DNA from: an uncultured Eubacteriales bacterium
GTDB taxonomy: Bacteria > Bacillota > Clostridia > Oscillospirales > Acutalibacteraceae
DNA: 44,576 bases
Reading direction: 5' to 3'
Assembly (NCBI GenBank): GCA_934491515.1
Contig: CAKSTF010000015.1
Coordinates: forward strand, 1-44,576
Positions 33,456 through 40,993 of this stretch are shown here, piece by piece (the first letter of the stretch is position 1; each line of letters begins with the position of its first letter). A program made the position numbers and the translations under genes. The notes below the pieces were generated by a model, which did no database searches, was not told the DNA's origin, and worked only from the letters and a program-made list of their open reading frames with translations.

Positions 33456-33698
33456 ATGCGACTTGATAAATATTTAAAGATTTCCAGAATAATAAAACGC
33501 CGCACGGTAGCAAACGAAGCATGCGACGCCGGCAGGGTATCCGTAAACGGCAGACCGGCACGCGCTTCTTACGAAGTGAAGTCGGGCAATATAATTGAAA
33601 TATCTTTCGGTGAAAGGAAGGTAAAACTTAAAGTTACCGCCGTTACCGAAACCGTAAAAAAGGACGACGCCGCGGCGCTGTATACGCTTTGCGACTGA
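33456..33698 (+). CDS. rqcP: S4-domain RNA-binding protein RqcP (YabO)
   Basis: An 80-residue S4-domain protein. In Bacillus RqcP works with RqcH on stalled 50S subunits, supporting alanine tailing of the nascent chain in ribosome quality control. The match is strong through MRLDKYLKISRIIKRRTVANEACDAGRVSVNG to the end (KKDDAAALYTL). The family start points to ATG 33456, but no good Shine-Dalgarno precedes it; a GTG at 33447, in frame, is 10 bases after AAGGCGG, which lies in the right arm of the preceding hairpin. rqcH itself is not in the window. Confidence 0.92.
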   Translation: MRLDKYLKISRIIKRRTVANEACDAGRVSVNGRPARASYEVKSGNIIEISFGERKVKLKVTAVTETVKKDDAAALYTLCD

Positions 33699-33717
33699 TG
33701 TCCGGAATAAGAAAGGT

Positions 33718-33748
33718 ACCTCGCTAATATTATATAGCGAGGTGTTTT
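33718..33748 (+). promoter_or_regulatory. Stem-loop masking the yabP ribosome site
   Basis: ACCTCGCTA (33718-33726) pairs with TAGCGAGGT (33735-33743), then GTTTTT. The yabP Shine-Dalgarno GAGGTG (33739-33744) is inside the right arm, 7 bases before the ATG. It may act as a terminator, a translational switch, or both. Confidence 0.6.
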
Positions 33749-33751
33749 TAT

Positions 33752-34024
33752 ATGTCGCAGCAGGGGATAATTTCCAATCAGAATATAATTATGGAAAACA
33801 GGGAAAGGATAAATATTTCGGGTGTTACGGATGTAATATCCTTTGATGATGAAACCGTTCTTTTAAACACGTCCGCCGGAAAACTTACAATAAAGGGCGA
33901 TGACCTTCGTATAGTAAGTTTCAATACCGAAACGGGCGACCTTACGGCGGAAGGGAAAATACACGCCGCGGTATATACCGGAGAGACAAAAAGCGGCGGA
34001 TTTATGTCGCGCCTTTTAAGGTAA
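33752..34024 (+). CDS. yabP: Sporulation protein YabP
   Basis: A 90-residue protein of the YabP/YqfC family: NIIMENRERINISGVTDVISFDDETVLLNTSAGKLTIKGDDLRI is the family core. In Bacillus it is made in the mother cell under sigma-E and is needed, with YabQ, for spore cortex. It lies directly upstream of yabQ (3-base gap). I cannot identify a sigma-E promoter with confidence, and the gene is probably also read from hup or rqcP. Confidence 0.92.
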   Translation: MSQQGIISNQNIIMENRERINISGVTDVISFDDETVLLNTSAGKLTIKGDDLRIVSFNTETGDLTAEGKIHAAVYTGETKSGGFMSRLLR

Positions 34025-34027
34025 AAT

Positions 34028-34540
34028 ATGTGGGAGATAAGTTTAAAAGGACAGTTGTTGTCTTTTGCGGCCGCGCTTGTTCTGGGTGCTGCGCTTTGCC
34101 TTTTTTATGATGTTTTACGGGCGCTAAGAAGTACGGGATTCAATTCATTTGCGGCAGTGACCGTTACGGATATATTTTTTTGGCTTACGGCGGCGGTTTT
34201 TACCTTTTTACTTTTACTCGGCCTTTCGGGCGGCGAAATAAGGGGATATGTTTTGCTGGGTGAGGCGGCAGGCTTTGTGCTTTGCCGCGTCACCCTGTCG
34301 AAACTAATGTTTTCGGTTTTTAAGGTTTGCTTTAAGGGTGCGTCGGCGGCAATGCGGAAAATACGGTCGGCGGTTGCAAAGGCGTGCGCTTTTATATGCG
34401 ATTTACAGGGTGCGGCGTCGGGACTTTTCAGGCGTTTTAAAAGACCGGTTAAAAAAGTCTTGAAAAAGAGTAAACAGTTGTTGTATAATAAAACAAATAT
34501 ATCAAAATCGGAGGAGTCTTCTGATGGCGGCAAAGCGTAA
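34028..34540 (+). CDS. yabQ: Spore cortex biosynthesis protein YabQ
   Basis: A 170-residue membrane protein. The N-terminal part carries three hydrophobic segments (about 8-27, 43-66, 71-90) and the typical opening SLKGQLLSFAAALVLGAALCLFYDVLRALR; the C-terminal half is a basic cytoplasmic tail. YabQ is a mother-cell membrane protein required for cortex formation. Its last 17 bases overlap the start of the divIC-like gene, which has its GGAGGAGT ribosome site inside yabQ. Confidence 0.9.
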   Translation: MWEISLKGQLLSFAAALVLGAALCLFYDVLRALRSTGFNSFAAVTVTDIFFWLTAAVFTFLLLLGLSGGEIRGYVLLGEAAGFVLCRVTLSKLMFSVFKVCFKGASAAMRKIRSAVAKACAFICDLQGAASGLFRRFKRPVKKVLKKSKQLLYNKTNISKSEESSDGGKA

Positions 34541-34802
34541 AAGAAGCATAATCTTACGGCTGCTCGTTATAGCCGTATGCTGCTATGCTGCAGTTACTCT
34601 TATCGGTCTTTGGCGCGAACTCGGCAAAAGCCAGGCGGAACTTGAATCGCTTAATCGCGAAAAAGCAAATACCGAGGCCAAAATAGAAGAATACCGCGCG
34701 CTTTTAAGCGACGGTTCGCAAAAAGCCATTGTGGAAAAGGCTGCGCGCGAACGGTTCGGTTATGCGTATCCGGGCGAGGAGATATACAAAGAAATAAATT
34801 GA
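34524..34802 (+). CDS. divIC: Septum formation initiator (DivIC/FtsB family)
   Basis: A 92-residue bitopic protein: basic cytoplasmic start, one membrane segment (about residues 9-27), then a coiled coil (ELGKSQAELESLNREKANTEAKIEEYRALL) and the conserved end IVEKAARERFGYAYPGEEIY. DivIC/FtsB forms the FtsL-DivIC-DivIB complex that activates septal wall synthesis. Position after yabQ and before yabR matches Bacillus and most endospore formers. Confidence 0.93.
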   Translation: MAAKRKRSIILRLLVIAVCCYAAVTLIGLWRELGKSQAELESLNREKANTEAKIEEYRALLSDGSQKAIVEKAARERFGYAYPGEEIYKEIN

Positions 34803-34826
34803 ACTGCCGCTTAAAAGGGGCAGTTC
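34801..34826 (+). promoter_or_regulatory. Hairpin between divIC and yabR
   Basis: GAACTGCC (34801-34808) pairs with GGCAGTTC (34819-34826). The divIC stop codon overlaps its first bases. It is followed by AGGGGTTTTGGAGG, so it is a weak terminator or a processing site. Confidence 0.5.
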
Positions 34827-34853
34827 AGGGGTTTTGGAGGACTTTTTAAACAT

Positions 34854-35309
34854 ATGCAGCTTAATGTTGGTGACATAGTAGAGGGCAAAATAACCGGTAT
34901 TAAAGAATACGGCGCCTTTGCCGATATAGGGGACGGCAAATCGGGAATGGTGCACATTTCCGAAGTTGCGAATACTTATGTGAACAATATAAACGATTTT
35001 CTGAAAGAAAATGATGTTTTTAAAATGAAGGTTCTCGGCATTTCGGAGGACGGAAAGATATCGCTGAGTATAAAAAAAGCGCTTCCGCCCGAAGAAAAAT
35101 CCGAAAAGCAACAAAAGAAACCGCGCAAGTATGTTCCGCGTGAGCCTGCTAAGCCGGACGGTTCTTTTGTATGGATGCCTAAAAAGAGCGAGTCTGCAAG
35201 TTTTGAAGAGATGATGAATCAATTCAAAGCAACAAGCGACGAAAAGTTTTCGGACCTTAAACGAAAAAATGCCGACGCAAGGCGTCCGCGCCGCGGCGGC
35301 ACGAAATAA
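34854..35309 (+). CDS. yabR: S1 RNA-binding domain protein YabR
   Basis: A 151-residue protein. Residues 1-75 are one S1 domain (VGDIVEGKITGIKEYGAFADIGDGKSGMVHISEVANTYVNNI), like the ribosomal S1 and polynucleotide phosphorylase domain. The remainder is basic and disordered and ends with RRPRRGGTK. The ribosome site is GGAGG, 13 bases before the ATG. It follows divIC as in Bacillus yabR. A terminator follows; spoIIE, next in Bacillus, is absent. Confidence 0.9.
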   Translation: MQLNVGDIVEGKITGIKEYGAFADIGDGKSGMVHISEVANTYVNNINDFLKENDVFKMKVLGISEDGKISLSIKKALPPEEKSEKQQKKPRKYVPREPAKPDGSFVWMPKKSESASFEEMMNQFKATSDEKFSDLKRKNADARRPRRGGTK

Positions 35310-35322
35310 ATTATCAGAACAC

Positions 35323-35359
35323 AGAGCAGTTCCGGACATCCGGCCGGGACTGCTCTTTA
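35323..35359 (+). terminator. Terminator after yabR
   Basis: AGAGCAGTTCCGG (35323-35335) pairs with CCGGGACTGCTCT (35344-35356), one G-U pair, then TTT. It closes the sporulation and division cluster. Confidence 0.8.
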
Positions 35360-35378
35360 GTGTAACGGGATTGATTTT

Positions 35379-36518
35379 ATGGTGAATGAATTAAATTATA
35401 CGGCCCCCTGCATTTTCGGCTCCGAAAGCATCGCGGCGGACGAATTTCGACGTATGGGTGCATCAGATGTCACGGCGCAAAACGGCAGGGTGCTTTTTTC
35501 GGGCGACCTCAATATTCTTGCAAGGGCAAATATAAACTCGCGGTTTTCGGAGCGTATACTTATAAATATCGGCTCATTTCACGCCGATACTTTCGATGGC
35601 CTTTTCGAGGGTGTAAAAGCCTTGCCGCTTGAAAATTACATAGCAAAAGACGATGCTTTCCCCGTTGTGGGATATTCCGTTGATTCGGCGCTTCACAGCA
35701 TACCCGACTGTCAGTCGATAATAAAGAAAGCAGCAGTGGACAGGCTCTCGTTAAAGTACGGCATAAAGTGGTTTGCGGAAACGGGTCCTGTTTGCAGGAT
35801 ACGTTTTTCCATACTTAAAAACGAAGTAACCGTAATGCTTGATACCAGCGGCGACGGACTTCACAAACGCGGTTACCGCAGAAATTCAAACGAAGCGCCG
35901 CTTAAAGAGACTCTTGCGGCTTCAATGTGTGATATTGCGCGTATATATCCCGATACCGCACTTTACGACCCCTTTTGCGGCAGCGGCACCATTCTTATAG
36001 AGGCGGCGCTGATGGCGACAAAGCGCGCACCCGGTCTTAACCGCTTTTTTGCGGCAGAGCGTTTCGGATTTGTGCCGCAGTCTGTGTGGCGCGAAGAACG
36101 CACACGCGCGCAGGAAATGATACTTCACGGCGTCGACTTTACGGCGCAGGGATTTGATATAGATAAAAACGCAGTGGAACTTACCCTTTCAAACGCCAAA
36201 AAGGCGGGCGTGGAAAAGTATGTTAAAGCGGCTGTGGCGGATATAAATGATTTTAAAGCGCCCGACGGCAGAATGCTGCTTATAACCAATCCGCCTTACG
36301 GAGAGAGATTACTCGATGTAAAACGTGCAGAAGAACTGTATCGGGTTATGGGAGAAAGATTTATAAGGGAAAGCGGCAAAAAGTATTTCATAATCAGTCC
36401 GGACGATGAATTTGAAAAATGTTTCGGCGCAAAGGCAGATAAGCGCAGAAAACTTTATAACGGAATGATAAAGTGTCAATTGTTTATGTATTTTAAACAT
36501 GGGGGACAGTTTAAATGA
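35379..36518 (+). CDS. THUMP-domain class I rRNA methyltransferase (RlmL-like)
   Basis: A 379-residue SAM-dependent methyltransferase. The N-terminal half is a THUMP RNA-binding domain; the catalytic part has RGYRRNSNEAPLKETLAASM, motif I DPFCGSGTILIEAALMA and motif IV TNPPYGERL (N-P-P-Y), which marks an exocyclic-amine target such as guanine N2. It aligns with the N-terminal methyltransferase half of E. coli RlmL (m2G2445 of 23S rRNA), without the RlmK half. The stop overlaps the next gene by four bases (ATGA). Target position is inferred. Confidence 0.9.
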   Translation: MVNELNYTAPCIFGSESIAADEFRRMGASDVTAQNGRVLFSGDLNILARANINSRFSERILINIGSFHADTFDGLFEGVKALPLENYIAKDDAFPVVGYSVDSALHSIPDCQSIIKKAAVDRLSLKYGIKWFAETGPVCRIRFSILKNEVTVMLDTSGDGLHKRGYRRNSNEAPLKETLAASMCDIARIYPDTALYDPFCGSGTILIEAALMATKRAPGLNRFFAAERFGFVPQSVWREERTRAQEMILHGVDFTAQGFDIDKNAVELTLSNAKKAGVEKYVKAAVADINDFKAPDGRMLLITNPPYGERLLDVKRAEELYRVMGERFIRESGKKYFIISPDDEFEKCFGAKADKRRKLYNGMIKCQLFMYFKHGGQFK

Positions 36519-37447
36519 GGTATGTTTTTCTTATAAACCCCGCGGCGGGGAAAGGCGAACTTCAGCCCGAAATAGAGGCGGCGGTTCGCAAATACTTTGC
36601 CGATAACGGCGGGGATTATACCGTTTACGTTACCAAATCGGGCGATGATATGATACAGCACGCCGTAAACGAGGCAAAAAAAGGCGATATGGTGCGTATA
36701 TTTGCCTGCGGCGGAGAGGGAACGGTATTTGACGTTCTTAACGGTATAATCGACTGTAAAAATGCGGAACTCGGTGTTATCCCGTGCGGTTCGGCAAACG
36801 ATTTTCTGAAGTTTTTTGACGATAAGGCGAAATTCTGCAATATCGGCGCCCAGATAAACGGCGAAAGCGTACCTATGGACCTTATAAAGGCAGGGGAGTA
36901 TTATTGTCTTAACGGATGCTCTGTCGGGATGGACGCCATGGTGGCAAACGATATGAATATATTTAAAAGCTGGCCGCTTGTGAACGGCAAGACCGCCTAT
37001 AAACTGGCAATCGTTAAAACCTTTCTTAAAAAACTCGGAGTTAAGATTAAAGTGTCGATAGACGGTGAGACCCCCGTGCGGCATAACTGCCTTTTTGCGG
37101 TGGTGGCAAACGCCCCTTATTACGGCGGCGGCTATAAAAGTGCGCCCGATGCCGTACCGTACGACGGCAAACTTGATTTTACCGTGGTTGACGTTATCAG
37201 CAAACTGAAAGTTCCGAAATTCCTTTCGCTTTACGAAAAAGGAAAACACGCGGAACTTGACTACTGCCATCTGCGTCGCTGCAAAAGAATGGAATTCACT
37301 TCCGCACAGCCCGTTCCGGTAAACCTTGACGGAGAAATCATTCAAAGCACCGGAATGTCCTTTGAAATAGTCAAGGGTGCCGTCAATTTTATAGTTCCCG
37401 AAGGCGTAAAAACCAAAAATGTTAATAAATTTTTAAATTGTGTTTGA
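36515..37447 (+). CDS. Diacylglycerol/lipid kinase family protein
   Basis: A 310-residue lipid kinase of the DAGK_cat/YegS family. The nucleotide-binding NPAAGKGE lies at residues 8-15, the GGEGTVFDVLNGI motif (normally GGDGT) near 68, and GVIPCGSANDFLKF shortly after. The Asp in GGDGT is replaced by Glu. The C-terminal beta-sandwich ends with PVNLDGE. It likely phosphorylates diacylglycerol or a related lipid for phosphatidic acid recycling. It overlaps the RNA methyltransferase gene by four bases. Confidence 0.9.
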   Translation: MRYVFLINPAAGKGELQPEIEAAVRKYFADNGGDYTVYVTKSGDDMIQHAVNEAKKGDMVRIFACGGEGTVFDVLNGIIDCKNAELGVIPCGSANDFLKFFDDKAKFCNIGAQINGESVPMDLIKAGEYYCLNGCSVGMDAMVANDMNIFKSWPLVNGKTAYKLAIVKTFLKKLGVKIKVSIDGETPVRHNCLFAVVANAPYYGGGYKSAPDAVPYDGKLDFTVVDVISKLKVPKFLSLYEKGKHAELDYCHLRRCKRMEFTSAQPVPVNLDGEIIQSTGMSFEIVKGAVNFIVPEGVKTKNVNKFLNCV

Positions 37448-37459
37448 CTTTACTTGACT
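37443..37459 (+). promoter_or_regulatory. CtsR-like direct repeat at groES
   Basis: TTTGACT-TTA-CTTGACT. On the other strand this reads AGTCAAG-TAA-AGTCAAA, one mismatch from the CtsR operator RGTCAAA-NAN-RGTCAAA. It covers the -35 of the groESL promoter. No CIRCE element is seen. Confidence 0.5.
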
Positions 37460-37481
37460 TTTAAAAAATATGCGCTATAAT
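37454..37481 (+). promoter_or_regulatory. groESL promoter
   Basis: TTGACT at 37454-37459, 16-base spacer, TATAAT at 37476-37481, a housekeeping sigma-A type promoter. Confidence 0.8.
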
Positions 37482-37515
37482 AGCATTATGAAAATTTTTC
37501 AAGGAGGAGTTTAAG

Positions 37516-37800
37516 ATGAAACTTAAACCTTTGGCAGATAATGTTGTAATTAAAGCTACCGAGTCTGAAGAGACTACAAAAAGCGGTATAGTTTTAACCT
37601 CCGCATCAAAGGAAAAACCCCAGATTGCAGAAGTTGTAGCAGTAGGTCCCGGCGGCACGGTTGACGGTAAGGAAATTAAAATGACCGTTAAACCGGGCGA
37701 CAAGGTTGTTGCCGCAAAGTATTCCGGCACCCAGATAAAAATTGAGGACGAAGAGTTTACAATACTTCATATTTCCGACATCCTTGCAGTGGTTGAATAA
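37516..37800 (+). CDS. groES: Co-chaperonin GroES
   Basis: A 94-residue co-chaperonin that caps the GroEL ring. LKPLADNVVIK at the N terminus, the mobile loop with SEETTKSGIVLTSASKEKPQIAEVVAVGPG and the closing YSGTQIKIEDEEFTILHISDILAVVE fit the family at full length. AAGGAGGAG precedes the ATG. groEL starts 17 bases after its stop with its own AGGAGG. Confidence 0.98.
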   Translation: MKLKPLADNVVIKATESEETTKSGIVLTSASKEKPQIAEVVAVGPGGTVDGKEIKMTVKPGDKVVAAKYSGTQIKIEDEEFTILHISDILAVVE

Positions 37801-37817
37801 CAGGAGGTTGTTATATT

Positions 37818-39455
37818 ATGGCTAAAAATATTATTTTCGGTGAAGAAGCAAGAAAAGCCTTACAGGCAGGCGTTGACAAACTTGCCGACGCGGTAAAGGT
37901 CACTTTAGGACCCAAGGGCAGAAATGTTGTTCTTGATAAAAAATACGGTTCGCCCCTTATCACAAACGACGGCGTTACGATAGCAAAAGAAATTGAACTC
38001 GAGGACCCGTTTGAAAATATGGGCGCCCAGTTGGTAAGAGAAGTTTCGGTTAAAACCAACGACGCCGCAGGCGACGGCACCACCACAGCCACCGTTTTGG
38101 CACAGGCGCTTATTGCGGAGGGTATGAAGAACGTTGCCGCAGGCGCTAACCCGATGGTAGTTAAGAAGGGTATAAAAGCAGCAGCCGACGTTGCCATAAG
38201 TGAAGTTGTAAAGAACTCTGAAAAAGTTTCCGGCAGCGATGATATAGCAAGGGTAGCCACCGTTTCTTCAGGCGACGAAGTTATAGGCAAACTTATTGCC
38301 GAGGCGATGGAGAAGGTTTCCGCCGACGGCGTTATAACCGTTGAAGAGTCAAAAACCGCAGAAACTTACTCCGAAGTTGTTGAGGGTATGCAGTTTGACC
38401 GCGGATATATAACTCCCTATATGGTTACCGATTCGGATAAGATGGAAGCCGTTCTTGACGACGCGCTTATCCTTATAACCGATAAGAAGATTTCAAACAT
38501 TCAGGAAATACTTCCGCTTCTTGAACAGATTGTTCAGAACGGCAAGAAACTCCTTATAATTGCGGAGGATGTTGAGGGCGAGGCTCTTTCAACGCTTATA
38601 GTAAACCGCCTGCGCGGCACGTTTACCTGCGTTGCGGTAAAAGCCCCCGGTTTTGGCGACAGAAGAAAAGAAATGCTCCGCGATATTGCTGTTCTTACCG
38701 GCGGTCAGGTGATTTCCGAAGAACTGGGACTTGAACTTAAGGATACCACTATCGAGATGCTCGGTTCGGCAAAACAGGTTAAGGTTACTAAAGAAAACAC
38801 GATAATTGTAAACGGCGCCGGCGATAAAAAGGAAATAGCAGACCGCGTTTCCCAGATACGCAATCAGATAGCCGCCACCACTTCCGACTTTGACCGCGAA
38901 AAACTTGAAGAACGCCTTGCAAAACTTGCGGGCGGCGTAGCGGTAATTAAAGTGGGCGCTGCTACCGAGACCGAAATGAAAGAAAAGAAACTCCGCGTAG
39001 AGGATGCGCTTTCGGCTACCAAGGCTGCCGTTGAAGAAGGCATAGTAGCAGGCGGCGGCGTTGCGCTTCTTAATGCGATTGCCGCAGTAAACGCACTTGC
39101 CGAGAAAACGGAAGGCGACGAAAAGACGGGCGTTAACATAGTTGCAAAGGCACTTGAAGCACCTATCCGCCAGATAGCCTACAATGCCGGAATAGAAGGC
39201 TCTGTAATAATTGATAAGATAGTTACAAGCGGAAAAACCAATTACGGATTTGACGCTTACAGCGAAACCTACGGCGATATGATAGAGGCCGGAATCGTAG
39301 ATCCTACAAAGGTTACGCGTTCCGCGCTTGAAAACGCCGCAAGCGTAGCGGCTATGGTTCTTACCACCGAAAGCCTTGTTGCGGATAAACCCGAAGATAA
39401 AGCGGCTGCAAATGCAGCGGCTGCCGCTGCGGCGGCACAGGGCGGTATGTATTAA
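37818..39455 (+). CDS. groEL: Chaperonin GroEL
   Basis: A 545-residue chaperonin, the usual length. ATP-binding VTLGPKGRNVVLDK and DAAGDGTTTATVLAQ, the apical-domain stretch EGMQFDRGYITPYMVTDSDKM and the hinge VEEGIVAGGGVALL are intact. The C terminus is alanine-rich (a run of A with QGGMY) rather than the repeated GGM tail of E. coli, a normal variation in Clostridia. It folds proteins with GroES from the gene upstream and is probably controlled from the promoter at 37454. Confidence 0.98.
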   Translation: MAKNIIFGEEARKALQAGVDKLADAVKVTLGPKGRNVVLDKKYGSPLITNDGVTIAKEIELEDPFENMGAQLVREVSVKTNDAAGDGTTTATVLAQALIAEGMKNVAAGANPMVVKKGIKAAADVAISEVVKNSEKVSGSDDIARVATVSSGDEVIGKLIAEAMEKVSADGVITVEESKTAETYSEVVEGMQFDRGYITPYMVTDSDKMEAVLDDALILITDKKISNIQEILPLLEQIVQNGKKLLIIAEDVEGEALSTLIVNRLRGTFTCVAVKAPGFGDRRKEMLRDIAVLTGGQVISEELGLELKDTTIEMLGSAKQVKVTKENTIIVNGAGDKKEIADRVSQIRNQIAATTSDFDREKLEERLAKLAGGVAVIKVGAATETEMKEKKLRVEDALSATKAAVEEGIVAGGGVALLNAIAAVNALAEKTEGDEKTGVNIVAKALEAPIRQIAYNAGIEGSVIIDKIVTSGKTNYGFDAYSETYGDMIEAGIVDPTKVTRSALENAASVAAMVLTTESLVADKPEDKAAANAAAAAAAAQGGMY

Positions 39456-39476
39456 AAATACCGAAAAACTTAATAG

Positions 39477-39504
39477 AAAAGCACCCGAAAACGGGTGCTT
39501 TTTT
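39477..39504 (+). terminator. Terminator of groESL
   Basis: AAAAGCACCCG (39477-39487), loop AAAA, CGGGTGCTTTT (39492-39502), then more T's. Confidence 0.9.
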
Positions 39505-39544
39505 GTGCTTTTTAAAAAATATGAAAAAATATGATATAAAGCAG

Positions 39545-39573
39545 TAGACAAGAGAGTTTTTATGTGTTACAAT
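39545..39573 (+). promoter_or_regulatory. Promoter of the threonine/serine exporter genes
   Basis: TAGACA at 39545-39550, 17-base spacer, TACAAT at 39568-39573 preceded by TGT (extended -10). Confidence 0.7.
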
Positions 39574-39620
39574 CCGTTTGCTCAAATAAACGCCGATAGT
39601 CCGGAAGAAGGTTGAAAAGT

Positions 39621-40400
39621 TTGAAAACAGCCGAAAAAGGATATAACGAATATTATGCGCTTATACATATACTGCTCAATATGGGGGAGGAAATGTATAA
39701 ATGCGGCGCCGAAATAAACAGAATAGAAGATACCCTTTCAAGAATGGGTCGTGCGTACGGTGCGGCGGAAACAAACGTGCTTGCCATAACCACAAGCATT
39801 GTTATAACAATGCGGTTTGAGGATAATTACCATATAACCGAAACCCGCCGAATGCTTAAAAGCCCCAGCAACGACTATACAAAACTTGAAAAGTATAACG
39901 CGATAAGCAGGCGTTGCTGCAAAACCGCAATGCCGCTTAACGAACTGCGCGAAATGATAGACGATGCAAAAAAACCGATGAGCGCGTTAAAATTCTTTTT
40001 AGGCGGCGTGCTTGCAACAAGCGCTTTTACAATTTTCTTCGGCGGCACTTTAAAGGACGCTGCCGTCGCTGCGGTTTTTGCATTGCTTATATGCCTCGGT
40101 CAGAAATATGCTTTTGAATTTTGTCCTAATAACGCTACTTTCAATCTTTTAATGTCATTTGTGGGGGGCGTTTGTATCTGTCTTACGGTAAGGGCGTTTC
40201 CTTCACTTAATATGGATAAAATAATAATAGGCGATATAATGCTGCTGATCCCCGGTGCTGCGATAACCAACGCCGTGCGCGATATTATAGTGGGTGACGT
40301 TATATCGGGCACGTTCAGAATGCTTGAATCGCTTTTGTGGGCGGCGGGCATCGCGATAGGCTTTCTGCTTGCAATTCTTCTTGCCGGGAGGGGAATCTGA
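39621..40400 (+). CDS. Threonine/serine exporter, larger subunit (YjjP/ThrE N-part)
   Basis: A 259-residue protein. The first 120 residues are a soluble domain with MGEEMYKCGAEINRIEDTLSRMGRAYGA, the hallmark of the ThrE/YjjP family (DUF1212); about five membrane segments follow. Together with the smaller downstream subunit it makes a two-gene version of the ThrE exporter, which removes threonine, serine or, in E. coli, succinate. The start is TTG 39621, nine bases after AAGAAGG; another TTG at 39612 is too close to it. It ends in TGATG with the next gene. Confidence 0.9.
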   Translation: MKTAEKGYNEYYALIHILLNMGEEMYKCGAEINRIEDTLSRMGRAYGAAETNVLAITTSIVITMRFEDNYHITETRRMLKSPSNDYTKLEKYNAISRRCCKTAMPLNELREMIDDAKKPMSALKFFLGGVLATSAFTIFFGGTLKDAAVAAVFALLICLGQKYAFEFCPNNATFNLLMSFVGGVCICLTVRAFPSLNMDKIIIGDIMLLIPGAAITNAVRDIIVGDVISGTFRMLESLLWAAGIAIGFLLAILLAGRGI

Positions 40401-40867
40401 TGAAAATAATTATCATTCAGTTGATTTCTGCGTCGCTTACCGCGGTGGCATTTGCCCTGCTTTTTAACGCAAAATCAAAATATCTTTTTTCCTGCGCTTT
40501 GGGCGGCCTTCTGAATTGGGGCACATACCTTATTGTATTTAAATTTACAAACGATATCTTTATCGCAAGTTTTGCGGCATCGGCAGTCCCTGCGGTGTAC
40601 AGTGAAGTTGCGGCAAGAATACATAAAGCGCCTGCAACCATATTTTTTGTAACCTCAATAATTCCGCTTGTTCCGGGAAGATCGCTTTATTATACACTCA
40701 GCAACATAGTAAGCAAAAACGGCGACCTTGCAAGGCAAAATGCACTGCTTACCGCAAAGTATGTGGTGGGCATAGCGCTGGGAGCCAGCGCAGTGTGGGC
40801 GCTTAATTACATAATTGCACGCCTTGCTGCAAAGAAAAGAGCGTTAAAGACCCCGAAAACCTTTTAA
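40400..40867 (+). CDS. Threonine/serine exporter, smaller subunit (YjjB/ThrE C-part)
   Basis: A 155-residue membrane protein with four or five segments. It carries the ThrE C-terminal features IIPLVPGRSLYYTLSNIV and the LGGLLNW/EVAARIHKAPATIFFV region. The start MKIIIIQLIS is chosen for GGGAGGGG upstream and the one-base overlap (TGATG) with the larger subunit. The pair forms one transporter; the two halves are fused in actinobacterial ThrE. Confidence 0.9.
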   Translation: MKIIIIQLISASLTAVAFALLFNAKSKYLFSCALGGLLNWGTYLIVFKFTNDIFIASFAASAVPAVYSEVAARIHKAPATIFFVTSIIPLVPGRSLYYTLSNIVSKNGDLARQNALLTAKYVVGIALGASAVWALNYIIARLAAKKRALKTPKTF

Positions 40868-40876
40868 AAACAGTAA

Positions 40877-40918
40877 AAACGCCCCGATTTTGTTGTTGAC
40901 AAATCGGGGCGTTTGTGT
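40877..40918 (+). terminator. Terminator after the exporter genes
   Basis: AAACGCCCCGATTT (40877-40890) pairs with AAATCGGGGCGTTT (40901-40914) around a 10-base loop. The downstream run is short (TTTGTGTT). The rpsL promoter -35 begins inside the loop. Confidence 0.8.
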
Positions 40919-40924
40919 TATGCT
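40896..40924 (+). promoter_or_regulatory. rpsL operon promoter, nested in the terminator
   Basis: TTGACA at 40896-40901, 17-base spacer, TATGCT at 40919-40924 preceded by TGT (extended -10). The -35 is in the terminator loop, the spacer holds its right arm. The roughly 65-base leader contains a small stem (ATAACT/AGTTAT). Confidence 0.8.
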
Positions 40925-40993
40925 GTTTTAGCATGCGATAACTGCGTGTTATTAGTTATGCTTTAAAACTTTGCAAGAAAGGAGTAATGTTTA

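Noticed and set aside
36476..37345. Minus-strand open frame opposite the lipid kinase
   Set aside because: Antisense to a gene with full family motifs; no supporting signals.
37441..37515. CIRCE element upstream of groES
   Set aside because: The inverted repeat TTAGCACTC/GAGTGCTAA is not present in any recognisable form.
38589..39551. Long minus-strand open frame opposite groEL
   Set aside because: Antisense to a perfect chaperonin gene, no promoter or ribosome site.
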